Shown: piece after piece, positions 1-8,300 of the stretch
Layout: each line of letters opens with the position of its first letter
How positions within the stretch are numbered: the first letter of the stretch is position 1
Origin: JAKBCQ01 sp021807585
GTDB lineage: Bacteria; Planctomycetota; Planctomycetia; Isosphaerales; Isosphaeraceae
Length of the DNA: 8,517 nucleotides
Direction of reading: 5' to 3'
Assembly (NCBI GenBank): GCA_027325115.1
Contig: DAHWFG010000221.1
Coordinates: 1-8,517, forward strand
The notes under the pieces: generated by a model
Databases searched by the model: none
What the model saw: the letters and a program-made list of their open reading frames with translations, nothing else
What the model was told of the DNA's origin: nothing
Program-made: the position numbers and the translations under genes

Positions 1-495
1 CGGATGAATATGTCCTTGAATGAATTTACAATTATCAGGTTTTTTATCAATATGTCCATGAATAATCGTCCATCCCGAAACGATCGCGCATTCCTCCAGC
101 CGGGTCGAAGCCGCGTCGTGATTTCCCGCCAATCGAACGAGTTCGATCGATCGATCCGAAAGCCGGGAGCGGAGCGCGTCGACGTCGCGCTCGGTCGAAA
201 CGCATGCGCGCGTCGACTCGACCAGATCGCCGGCGACGATCAAGCGATCAATCGACGCTCGATCAAGCATGCGTTCCAGTTTTATCAGCGTCTCTTCAAG
301 CGAATGCGCCGGTACCACGTCGCCCCGCGCGGCCCGCGCCCATTCGTAGCCGAGATGAACGTCGGCGATCACCGCGATTCGATCGTCGCGGCGAATCAGC
401 CCCCCCTCGGGCGCAAGCAGCCAACCGTCGGGCCCCTCGAACAATCCCGCGGCGGCGTTTCGCTTCAAAGAATTATTGTTCACTTGTGTTATCAT
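1..495 (-). CDS. pdeM: Lhr-associated metallophosphoesterase (MPE/PdeM-like endonuclease), C-terminus beyond window
   Basis: This is a calcineurin-like binuclear metallophosphoesterase. I translated it by hand because the frame stays open to the window edge; 165 residues are visible. The metal-binding motifs appear in order: IADVHLGYEWARA (D45, H47), AGDLVES (D90), AGNHD (N125, H126), HGH (146-148) and GHIHP (161-165). Only the tail after the last motif is missing. Related proteins encoded beside Lhr helicases include a manganese-dependent DNA endonuclease characterised in Pseudomonas putida, so a role in DNA repair with the upstream helicase is inferred. Two in-frame ATGs are possible, at 504 and 495. 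I chose 495 because TAAGG (506-510), which overlaps the Lhr stop codon, lies 10 bases upstream of it but only 1 base from the ATG at 504. The last 20 or so visible codons are strikingly AT-ending. The close spacing implies co-transcription with lhr. Family assignment is firm; the exact substrate is not. Confidence 0.9.
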   Translation of the reverse strand, partial: MITQVNNNSLKRNAAAGLFEGPDGWLLAPEGGLIRRDDRIAVIADVHLGYEWARAARGDVVPAHSLEETLIKLERMLDRASIDRLIVAGDLVESTRACVSTERDVDALRSRLSDRSIELVRLAGNHDAASTRLEECAIVSGWTIIHGHIDKKPDNCKFIQGHIHP

Positions 496-505
496 GTAAT
501 TCATA

Positions 506-510
506 CCTTA
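506..510 (-). promoter_or_regulatory. Shine-Dalgarno (TAAGG) for the phosphoesterase, within the lhr stop codon
   Basis: TAAGG matches the 5' half of the consensus UAAGGAGG, and its first three bases are the lhr stop codon. It is 10 bases from the ATG at 495, which is good spacing for a match at this end of the consensus, and 1 base from the ATG at 504. This decides the start and suggests translational coupling. Confidence 0.5.
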
Positions 511-3135
511 ATCCATAACGCAAGTTCCCGCGAGCCGCTCGTGCAACCGTTTGAGAGCGTCGGCGGGGGATTCGAACATCAGAGTCTCGTTCGCCGACGG
601 GTCGATCCACGCCGCCGCGAGCGGCGATATCCCCGCGAGTCGACGCAACCGGATCGACGGCCTCGTTTCCAAGAAGCGGATCGCCGCGGGCGCGTCGAGC
701 AGATCGTCCAAAACTTCGCGTTTCGTCTCGCGCAACAGCGGGTGATCGGCGCACGCCGCCCTGACGAGCGGAAAAAGCCGCACGCTCACCCACGACATTC
801 CTCCCACACGCGTCCGCTTTCCCCCCTCGCGATTCCGCAGCACCATCAACGCCGTGCTCGCTACATGTTTAAACCTACGCGCAAGCAAATCTCCCCGATC
901 AATCCCTGCGAGAACCGCGTCGTCAAACCCTTCGATCGCGAACAGCTCGGCAAGTTGATCGGCTTCGAGCCGGTCGAACCCCGGAATTCGAATCGACCAG
1001 CCCAGATCGGCGACGACAAACCCGAGGCCTCGGCCGAAACGACGCCCCAGCCGCGCACCGACGGCGCGCCCGATCGCCTCGCACGCCGATCGACCGAGAG
1101 GAACATGAAACGCGTAATCATATCCGTCGTTACACGGAGATTCTTCGATCAGAATCGTCGTCGGGTCGGGAATCTCGCTCCATTGAATTTGCGCGGCGAT
1201 CAACTCGATCAAAACATCACATGCATTTTTATTCAAGAGATACTCTTGTGCGATGAACGCTTGCGCCGCGGCGAAACCTTCGGATTCGACGACGGATCCC
1301 AGGCGTTCGCGAAACCTCCCGAGAGCGAGCGCGAGCGGACCCGAGAGCGATTGACGGTCGCTGTGCCAGCGCGGCAGATCGCCGTCGGCGCCCGTCGCTT
1401 TGGCGATCAGCGTCGTCCCCTTGAAACGTTTAAACTCGAACGAACGACCGTCGAGCAAAAATCGATCTCCCGCGGCGAGCCGATCCGCGTAATCGGCTTC
1501 AACCTTGCCGATCTCGACCCCGTCGACCTCGACGCGGACCGACTCTTCGGCGTGGATCGTTCCCACGTTCGCGTAGAACCAGCGGATGATCCGCCGCGAT
1601 CGAACTCCGAACCAACCTTTGCATCGCCAGAGCCGCGCCGAGGTCCAACGCGGGCCCGCTCCCGGCTCGGGTTCGTAAGCCCCCGCGGGAGACGCGAGCT
1701 CTCCCGCCAAAAACGACAAACAATCGTCGAAATCCGTACGATCAAGATCGGCCATCGCCGAAGATCTTTTGATCAATTGATACGCGTCTTCGATCGGCCA
1801 ATCGCGGTCGCACGCCATGCCGACGAGTTGCTGGCAAAGGACGTCGAGCGGCGCGCGGATCGCGCGGAGGGGTTCGACCTCGCCCCGCCGCGCCGCGTAC
1901 GCAGTCACCGCGGCGCCCGCGAGTTCGGCGGCGGTCGAAGCGAGCATAACGCCACGCGTCGTTACGCCGATCCGATGCCCCGCCCTCCCCGTCCGTTGCA
2001 AACACCGCGAAACGCTCCCCGGCAAACCGATCAACACCGATACGTCCGCCGCGGCGATATCGACCCCGAGTTCAAGACTTGTACTTGTGATAACAGCCTT
2101 AAGCGATGCGGCTTGCAGCGCCGCCTCGACCGCTCGGCGACGCTCGGCGGGGAGCGCCGAGTGATGCGCCGCGATCGCTTCGAGATCGACCTCGAGCGCG
2201 TCGGTCGCGATCGATCGACGCAAGTCGTGAGTCAACTTTTCGGTCAGAGCCCTCGTATTCGCGAAAACGACCGTCGTTCGGTTTTCGGCGAAGATCGATC
2301 GCAATCGTCTAATCAACCGTTGATATGTAACCATCCGAACCGATTCTTCGTCGGCGGCGATCAACGATTCGACCCTGAGGTCGAAATCGACCGGCGCCGC
2401 CGGCCCGGACGCATCGACGACGCGGCACGACCGATTCGGACCGACGAGAAACCGCGCCGCGCTTTCGGCGGGTCGACACGTCGCCGAAAGCCCGATCCGC
2501 ACCGGATCCCGCTTCGACTTATACGCCAATCGCTCAAGCGAAACCGTCAGATCGGCGCCCCGTTTGCTAGAAACGAGTGCATGAATTTCATCAACAATAA
2601 TATGTTCAACAGTTTTCCAGTTTTCGTCCCACGCCGCCTGGGCGAGCAGCAGCGAAAGGCTTTCGGGGGTGGTGATCAAAATCTGCGGCGGATCGTCGCG
2701 CATTCTTCGCCGCTGCGACGCGGGGGTGTCGCCCGTTCTGACCGCGACCTTGACGGGCGTTTCGGCCGATTCGAGGCCGATTCGCATCGCCTCCAGTGGA
2801 ACGTTCAAATTGCGCTCGATATCGCGGCTCAGACTGCGCAACGGCGAGATGTAAACGCATCGAACGCCGCGTTCGAGCTTCTCGAACGCGACCCTCCGTT
2901 CAAGCCGAGAGAGGATCGCCAAAAACGCGGCGAGCGTTTTTCCCGTCCCCGTCGGCGCGACGACGACCGCGTTTTCGCCCGCGGCGATCAGAGGCCACGC
3001 GAGCCGTTGAGCCGGCGTCGGTCCGGCGGGAAACGTCTTGGTAAACCAATCGCGCGCCGGCCCCTCAATTCCCACAAGGGGATCGATCGCCGCGGCGCGT
3101 CGCATCGCTGGAAAAGCAGTCCGTGCCGTCGTCAT
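508..3135 (-). CDS. lhr: Lhr-core family ATP-dependent DEXH DNA helicase
   Basis: This superfamily 2 helicase (875 residues) belongs to the Lhr (large helicase-related) group of 3'-5' DNA translocases acting in DNA repair. Motifs in order: PTPAQ (39-43), Walker A PTGTGKT (61-67), SPLRSLSRD (97-105), TTPESL (155-160), DEIH box (182-185), SAT (217-219), VVFANTR (289-295), TSLELGVDI (352-360) and QRTGRAGH (380-387). Behind the two RecA-like domains come the winged-helix region (about 400-500) and the Trp/Arg-rich beta-barrel segment (WRCKGWFGVRSRR, 503-515) typical of Lhr-core. The length fits Lhr-core, not the roughly 1500-residue form with a large extra C-terminal domain. All catalytic motifs are intact. 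The start is less sure: AAGG touches the ATG at 3135 with no spacer, and the next in-frame ATG (3105) has no Shine-Dalgarno. The metallophosphoesterase follows within 12 bases, the usual partner arrangement. The nearest upstream gene, hflK, is 224 bases away and functionally unrelated, so lhr probably has its own promoter. Confidence 0.95.
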   Translation of the reverse strand: MTTARTAFPAMRRAAAIDPLVGIEGPARDWFTKTFPAGPTPAQRLAWPLIAAGENAVVVAPTGTGKTLAAFLAILSRLERRVAFEKLERGVRCVYISPLRSLSRDIERNLNVPLEAMRIGLESAETPVKVAVRTGDTPASQRRRMRDDPPQILITTPESLSLLLAQAAWDENWKTVEHIIVDEIHALVSSKRGADLTVSLERLAYKSKRDPVRIGLSATCRPAESAARFLVGPNRSCRVVDASGPAAPVDFDLRVESLIAADEESVRMVTYQRLIRRLRSIFAENRTTVVFANTRALTEKLTHDLRRSIATDALEVDLEAIAAHHSALPAERRRAVEAALQAASLKAVITSTSLELGVDIAAADVSVLIGLPGSVSRCLQRTGRAGHRIGVTTRGVMLASTAAELAGAAVTAYAARRGEVEPLRAIRAPLDVLCQQLVGMACDRDWPIEDAYQLIKRSSAMADLDRTDFDDCLSFLAGELASPAGAYEPEPGAGPRWTSARLWRCKGWFGVRSRRIIRWFYANVGTIHAEESVRVEVDGVEIGKVEADYADRLAAGDRFLLDGRSFEFKRFKGTTLIAKATGADGDLPRWHSDRQSLSGPLALALGRFRERLGSVVESEGFAAAQAFIAQEYLLNKNACDVLIELIAAQIQWSEIPDPTTILIEESPCNDGYDYAFHVPLGRSACEAIGRAVGARLGRRFGRGLGFVVADLGWSIRIPGFDRLEADQLAELFAIEGFDDAVLAGIDRGDLLARRFKHVASTALMVLRNREGGKRTRVGGMSWVSVRLFPLVRAACADHPLLRETKREVLDDLLDAPAAIRFLETRPSIRLRRLAGISPLAAAWIDPSANETLMFESPADALKRLHERLAGTCVMD

Positions 3136-3359
3136 CCTTCTCGTTTCGCTCGATTTCCGCTCGGCGGGCGTCGCGTCCTGTCGCTGATCGATTCGAGCGG
3201 CATGCGAATAATCTTACACGCTCGATCACCGCGACGACCAGCCCGTCGAGCGCCGCGCGTTCGATAATCGCCCCGAAAACCCCGACATTTACATGATATT
3301 GTATTACTGTATGATTTTAAGGTATATCTCAATGAATTTTGTTGTATCCACATGTTTGA
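3136..3359 (-). other. Intergenic region between hflK and lhr, likely promoter of the lhr operon
   Basis: This 224-base gap has two parts. The part nearest hflK (about 3287-3359) is markedly AT-rich. The part nearest lhr (3136-3286) is as GC-rich as the coding DNA. On the minus strand the AT-rich part holds TTGAGA (3327-3332), TAAAAT (3314-3319) and TACAAT (3298-3303). These resemble -35 and -10 boxes, but no pair has both good matches and 16-18 base spacing. I found no convincing terminator hairpin after the hflK stop. The most likely role is the lhr promoter and 5' leader. Confidence 0.45.
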
Positions 3360-4286
3360 TCATTTCGCACGACCCGGCTCGGCGCCCGTCAGGCCGAGGT
3401 CGACGGCGTCTTCGGGGGCGACGACGAGCTTGCGTTCGACTTTGGGCAAAAGCTCGGCCATCGCGTCGTGATAAATCCGCACGATTGTGGGAGGACGGGC
3501 GCGGCGGAGTTCGACGACGAGCTTGCGGAAGCGTTCGGCGCCGCTATGCGCCATCCGCGCCGTCCGGTCGGCCGAGGCTCGCGCACGATCGTCGCGCGCG
3601 ATCGCCTCGGCTTGCGCCGCGGTTTGAATCCGACTCGCGTCGGAACGCGCCTGCTCGATCCGTTCGTCGCGCCTGCTTCGCGCCGATTGCGCCGCGTCAA
3701 AATCGGCTTGAACCTCGTTCGGCGGCCGCGCATCGGTCAGGTCGACTCCCAGAACCCGCACCCCCAATCGATAGCGCTCGACCGCCTCGGCGAGTTCGCT
3801 CTCGATCTCTCGCGCGATCAGCGATCGATCATCGCGCAACGACGCGTCGATCCCTCGCCGCGCCAGCGATCGCGCCAGCGACGCGTCGGCGAGCCGCACC
3901 AGCGAAGACTCGACCCGATCCCCGGCCAGCCCGAACGCGATCGCATCCGCGACGCGATAACGGACGACCCCCCGCGCTCGAATCAGGTTATGATCGCCTG
4001 TTAGATATTCGCCGGTTTCGGGGTTTTCGTCGGGTCCGGCGATTCCGACCGCTCCGATCGTCATGCTTCGGGGCGCCCCGGTTCGGACCAGATCGACCCG
4101 GTCGATCCCGAACGGCGTCGCGACGTGCAACCCCGGCCCCCACGGCTTGGAGAGAGGTGCGCCGAACCTCCGCACGACCGCAAGCTCACCCGGGCGAACG
4201 ACGGTCCAGCCCGTCGCGATCGAAACCGCGATCAACCCAATTACAAATACAAATACAAGTTGAATATTGCGCAAGAGTTTCTTCAC
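3360..4286 (-). CDS. hflK: HflK-like SPFH (Band 7) membrane protein, stand-alone copy
   Basis: This is an SPFH/Band 7 protein of the HflK type (308 residues). In Escherichia coli HflK and HflC form a ring that encloses and modulates the membrane protease FtsH; the role here is inferred from that family. One N-terminal membrane helix (about 8-27) is followed by the SPFH start (VVRPGELAVVRRFGAP, 29-44), the PWGPGLHVATPFG segment (48-60), YLTGDHNLIRARGVVRYRV (94-112), the HflK-typical DARPPNEVQADFDAA (185-199), an Ala/Arg/Glu coiled coil (about 196-255) and the C-terminal segment ending in KLVVAPEDA. It is shorter than E. coli HflK, lacking the Gly/Pro-rich cytoplasmic N-terminus. The start is GTG at 4286. 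It overlaps the hflC stop as GTGA and has GGAGG 7 bases upstream, so hflC and hflK are translationally coupled. This is the second HflK-type domain in the operon. HflC-like is the alternative label, but the RPP motif favours HflK. Confidence 0.92.
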   Translation of the reverse strand: MKKLLRNIQLVFVFVIGLIAVSIATGWTVVRPGELAVVRRFGAPLSKPWGPGLHVATPFGIDRVDLVRTGAPRSMTIGAVGIAGPDENPETGEYLTGDHNLIRARGVVRYRVADAIAFGLAGDRVESSLVRLADASLARSLARRGIDASLRDDRSLIAREIESELAEAVERYRLGVRVLGVDLTDARPPNEVQADFDAAQSARSRRDERIEQARSDASRIQTAAQAEAIARDDRARASADRTARMAHSGAERFRKLVVELRRARPPTIVRIYHDAMAELLPKVERKLVVAPEDAVDLGLTGAEPGRAK

Positions 4287-5254
4287 GGTTTAGCCTCCGT
4301 TTTGTCGGCGGTCGGCGCGACCGCCGAGCGTCCCGCGTCGGCGGGAGGAGGGCTGTCGTAAAGCAGATCGGCGGGAGGCCCCTGCGTAAGCAACCGCAAC
4401 AGCGGACTCGCCGACGAGAGCACGACCGTCGTTTTTTCGTCGAGCATCGCCTTGTAAGATTCCAAGGTGCGCAAATATTCATAAAATTTCGGTTCACGCG
4501 AATGCGCGTCGTTGAGCGTCCTCGTCGCCTCGGCCTCGCCGTCGGCCCTGATCCGTTCGGCGTCGGCGTCGGCTTTGGCGAGGATCGCGTCGCGATCGCG
4601 TTCGGCGCGACTAATGATCGTTTGATATTTCGCCTCCCCCTCGGCGCGCAGCGAAGCCGCGACGCGTTTCCGTTCGCCTCGAATCAGGTCGAACACCGCG
4701 GGTCGAACCTCGAGCGGATAATTGAAGCGACGCAGCCGAACGTCGATCACCTCGATCCCCAATTCGTCTCGCGCCGGGCGTGCCACCGCGTGCAACACGT
4801 CTTTGGCGAGATCGTCGAGCTTCCAAACCCCGGGATCGCTCGATGCGATCGCGTCGAGATCGCGCTTCCCCACGGCGTCGCCGAGAGCCGCCGCGGTTCT
4901 CTCGCCGAGCCTCGCCTCCGCCGCCTCGGCGGTCCCCGACGATTTGACGAACGCCTCGGGGTCGATCACCCGCCACGCGACATAACTCGAAACGTCGAGA
5001 TTCCGCTTATCCCCCGTGATCACCTCGCGCGAAGGCGGATCGAAGACGCGCAACCTTCGGTCGATCCGGATCGCACTCCGCCACGGAGCCTGAAAATAAA
5101 GCCCCCCTTTTCCCGGTCCGCCGTAAAGCGCAACCCGCCGACCGAACTCCGTAATCAACACATACTCGGTTTCATCTACCTTTACCCATGAGAAGCCGAA
5201 CGCGACCGCGGCGATCATAAAACATAAAACAATGATCATCTTGAGTTTTCGCAT
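4283..5254 (-). CDS. hflC: HflC-like SPFH (Band 7) membrane protein
   Basis: This protein matches HflC, partner of HflK in the FtsH-regulating membrane complex. Counting from the chosen start (323 residues), one membrane helix (about 6-24) is followed by VDETEYVLITEFGR (26-39), the GGLYFQAPW segment (50-58), VITGDKRNLDVSSYVAWRV (78-96), ELGIEVIDVRLRRFNYPLEV (164-183), a charged coiled coil (about 188-250) and the HflC-typical REPKFYEYLRTLESYKAML (253-271). The helix and domain order predict an SPFH domain outside the cytoplasmic membrane. The last 30 or so residues are a Pro/Ala/Asp-rich tail beyond the usual HflC end. Two in-frame ATGs exist, at 5260 and 5254. AGGAG (5262-5266) is 7 bases from the second and 1 base from the first, so I chose 5254. 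The gene follows the ATPase-HflK fusion by 82 bases and overlaps hflK by 4. The first codons include AT-rich ones (TTA, TGT, TTT), unlike the rest. Confidence 0.95.
   Translation of the reverse strand: MRKLKMIIVLCFMIAAVAFGFSWVKVDETEYVLITEFGRRVALYGGPGKGGLYFQAPWRSAIRIDRRLRVFDPPSREVITGDKRNLDVSSYVAWRVIDPEAFVKSSGTAEAAEARLGERTAAALGDAVGKRDLDAIASSDPGVWKLDDLAKDVLHAVARPARDELGIEVIDVRLRRFNYPLEVRPAVFDLIRGERKRVAASLRAEGEAKYQTIISRAERDRDAILAKADADAERIRADGEAEATRTLNDAHSREPKFYEYLRTLESYKAMLDEKTTVVLSSASPLLRLLTQGPPADLLYDSPPPADAGRSAVAPTADKTEAKP
4294..4298 (-). promoter_or_regulatory. Strong Shine-Dalgarno (GGAGG) fixing the GTG start of hflK
   Basis: GGAGG lies inside the last codons of hflC, 7 bases before the GTG at 4286. 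This supports the non-ATG start and coupling through the GTGA stop/start overlap. Confidence 0.8.
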
Positions 5255-5336
5255 GAACATTCTCCTGGATTCTTGGATTTCTTTGAATTCGCTTTCGATC
5301 GGCCGCGAGCCGAACCCCGCGCTCGTCGATGCTCAT
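5255..5336 (-). other. Short spacer between the ATPase-HflK fusion and hflC
   Basis: These 82 bases separate the stop of the fusion gene from hflC. Apart from the ribosome binding site at its end I see no promoter boxes and no hairpin with a T-run, so co-transcription of the fusion, hflC and hflK is likely. Confidence 0.5.
5262..5266 (-). promoter_or_regulatory. Shine-Dalgarno (AGGAG) deciding the hflC start
   Basis: AGGAG sits 1 base before the ATG at 5260 but 7 bases before the in-frame ATG at 5254. The second gives normal spacing and is probably the true start, shortening the product by two residues. Confidence 0.7.
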
Positions 5337-8300
5337 CTACCGGGACGTTTGAGGAGCGATCGCCGCCTCGGCGGCTTTCGGATGGATCGACCGATTTTCG
5401 GGTCCGATCGTCGCCGGAGCGAGAGCGGGCGCGGCGGGCCAAAAGAAGCGAGCGCGGGCGGCGGGATCGGCGCGCGCGGAGTCGATCAACACCTTCGATT
5501 TTCCCGCCATCGATTCCGACATCGCCGCCCAAAACAACCGCAGATCGGTCAGCGTCGGAAACGCGGCACGCGCCGATACGATCGCCAAGAACGCGTCGGC
5601 GCTCCCCTTGGATCGAGCCGTGCGCGCCGACCGTTCGGCTTCGGCGCGCGCTTGCGTCGTCGCCGCGACCCCCTCGGCCTCCTGTATATTTTCGTCCTGA
5701 TATGTGTATCCCTCTATCGTCCGCAGGCTTTTCCGGCTCTCGGCCCGCGCGACGTCGCGGAACGAATCGACGACCGCGAGCGGCGGACGAACGTCCTGGA
5801 ACGCGACCGCGACGATCGTCACCCCCAACCGATAAGCCTCGACGCGCAAGGCCAGCTCGGCGGCGATCGCCCGTTCGATCGCCCCCCTCCCCTCGGTCGA
5901 AAGCAGCTCGTCGAGCGTCCGCCGGCTCGCCTCGCGACGAACGACCGATTCGGCGATCGAACGGAGCGAACGCTCCGACGCCGAAACACCAAACGCATAA
6001 TCGCGCAACGATTCGGAACGTTCGTCGAGCCGATACTGCGCCGCGACGGTCAACTCCACCAGCTTGCCGTCCCCCGTCATCATCAAAGCCTCTTCGACCC
6101 CGCTCGCCTCAGCCGCGTCTCGCCGCGTCGAACCCCACCCCGCCGAGGTCGATCGCTCTTCATCCCGATTGACCGATGCGAATGGATCTTCAACCGCCGA
6201 GCGAAAACCGATTCGCACGCTTTTCAGCCTTCCCGGTTTGATCGCGATGACCCCCTCGAAGGGCTCGGGAAACCTCAGATGAAGCCCCGGCGGCAAAACA
6301 CCCGCGTATCGCCCGCGCACTCGCAACAGCCCCACCTCGTCGGCGCCGATCGCGATCCAACCCGAAGTCAAGTACCGACCGATCATGAATATAAATATTG
6401 CATACACGATCAATCGCTTATATCGAACGAGTTCGACGCCGATGCGACCGGGATCGAAGCGATCGTCGAAGGCTCGGATCGCGGCGCCGACCCGCTTGAT
6501 CCCGCGAACCGCGGCCGATCCGGCGCGATCGTCGAACAGGAGCAACCGCATCGCGTTCAGCAACACGAGGAGCGATCCCGCCTGGTGAAGGAGCGCCGCG
6601 GCGACGGGTCCCAAAACCCCCAAACTCGCCGAAACCATCGCGACCGCGTTGAGCCCGAATGCAAAGATCAAGATGTTTTGACGAATTACGCGAGTCGTCG
6701 CGCGCGAAAGCGCGACCAATCCCGGCAAGACAGCGAGCGGTTCTCCCAGGAGGATGAAATCGCCCGCCTCGGCCGCGAGATCGGCGCCGAATCGACCGAT
6801 CGCGATCCCCGCGTCCGACCGCGCGAGCGCCGGAGCGTCGTTGATCCCGTCCCCGGTCATCGCCACGCGGCGCCCCTCGCGCTTCCGCTCGTCGATCCAA
6901 TCGGCTTTCCCCGCGGGAGTCAATTCGGCGATAACTGTCTTCACATGAACACGCTTTGCCGTAGCCCGCGCCGCTCCCGCGCGATCGCCCGTCAAAATTG
7001 CAAAATCTTTAATTCCAAGATGTTTAAGATCGTGGATCACATCGTGCGCCTCGCGCCGCACCGCGTCCCGCATCCCCAAAAGCCCGATCACTCGACCGTC
7101 GACCGCGACGCAAAGCGACGTCTCGCCGCGTTCGTCCGCGGCCTCAAGCGCCGCGTCGACCTCGCGATCGACCTCAATCCCCCCTTCCGCCAAAAGCCGA
7201 CGATTGCCGATCAATATATCGTGCAATTCTTTCGATCTATCTTCGTCGGCCGATCGCGCCTCCGCGCCGAACCCGCTTCTCGCCCTCACCCCCGCTCCCG
7301 GCTCGGCGGTCGCGTCGATCGAATCCCAGATCGCGATCTTCCGCGCCTCCGCAGCGGCGACGATCGCCCGCGCCAGCGGATGACCGATCCCACGCTCGGC
7401 GGTCGCCGCGATTCGAATCAATGCATCTTCATCAAATTGATCTTGAAATCCCGCGAGCACGACCGCCGAAGCGAGCTCGGGCTCGCCCCGCGTGAGCGTT
7501 CCCGTTTTGTCGAACGCGAAAAGGTCGCACCGCGAAAGCCGCTCGATCGCGATCCCTCCTTTGGCGATCACCCCTCGACGCGACATCCAAGCGGTCGCCG
7601 CGAGGACCGCCGCGGGAGTCGCGAGCACGAGCCCGCACGGGCACGCGACGACCAGGATCGCGACCGCGCGCGACCAAACGTCGGGCCATTTCCACAAATA
7701 ACCCGCGATCAACGTCAGCCCCGCCGCCCCCTCGACGACCGGCAAAAAATAACGCGCCAGTTTGTCCGCGGTCCGCTCGAGCGGCGATTTCCGCACCCGA
7801 GCCTCGGCAACCAATTTCAACACTTGTCCCAATGTCGTTTGATCGCCGACCTTCTCGGTCTCGATCTCGATCGTGCCGAATTGATTGATCGTCCCCGAGA
7901 AGACGGGATCGCCGATCCCTTTATCAATCGGCGCCGATTCTCCCGTCAGCGCCGCCTGATCGACCGCGGTTCGTCCCGCGATCACCCGGCCGTCGACCGC
8001 GATCCGCTCGCCCGGCGCGACGATCACAATATCGCCGAGATCCACATGCGCCGCGGGGACGACGACCTCGCGACCTTCCCTCCGTACCCGCGCCGTGCGC
8101 GGCGTTTGATCAAGCAAACCCCGAATCGCGTGAATCGCTTTTTGATACGTGATCGCCTCGAGCGCCTCCCCCAAAAGCGCGATGAAAACGACCTCGGCGG
8201 CGACGAACGGTTGACCAATCACAAGGGCCGCCAAACACGCCTGTGCAAGCGCCACGTCGGCGCCGATCCGACCCCGGATCAATCCCTCGAACGCCTGATA

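Larger units (their letters stand above)
2171..6988. repeat. Dispersed GCGATCGC octamer palindrome (nine copies by eye)
   Basis: The octamer GCGATCGC starts at 2171, 3598, 3867, 3937, 4592, 4845, 5356, 5863 and 6981. At this base composition well under one copy would be expected by chance. It has the sequence of the HIP1 element known from cyanobacteria. The copies fall in two different codon phases, so one favoured dipeptide does not explain them. The shorter CGATCG is more common still. Counting was by hand and may miss copies. Confidence 0.6.

Noticed and set aside
143..157. Short GATC-GATC-GATC run as a regulatory repeat
   Set aside because: It lies inside the phosphoesterase coding frame (Asp-Arg-Ser-Ile) and reflects the general CGATCG word bias.
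4..3267. Plus-strand open frame of 1087 codons
   Set aside because: It is antisense to lhr and the phosphoesterase in exact codon register. It is Arg/Pro-rich, has no recognisable motif, and is open only because sense TTA, CTA and TCA codons are missing.
3295..3332. A defined sigma-70 promoter for lhr
   Set aside because: TTGAGA and the TAAAAT/TACAAT hexamers are not spaced 16-18 bases apart in any pairing, so I kept only a general promoter-region call.
3132..3353. Minus-strand 73-codon frame whose TGA overlaps the lhr start as ATGA
   Set aside because: The overlap looks like coupling, but the product is Arg-rich without motifs, I see no clear ribosome binding site, and its first third lies in the AT-rich promoter-like stretch.
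3293..5191. Plus-strand open frame of 632 codons
   Set aside because: It is antisense to hflC and hflK, with low-complexity Arg/Ser/Pro composition. Both sense genes are secure.
125..6437. Near-palindrome TCGAACGAGTTCGA shared by the phosphoesterase (about 133-146) and fusion genes (about 6423-6436) as a possible site
   Set aside because: Both copies encode the common Glu-Leu-Val-Arg string with favoured codons. Two coding copies far apart do not support a binding or recombination site.
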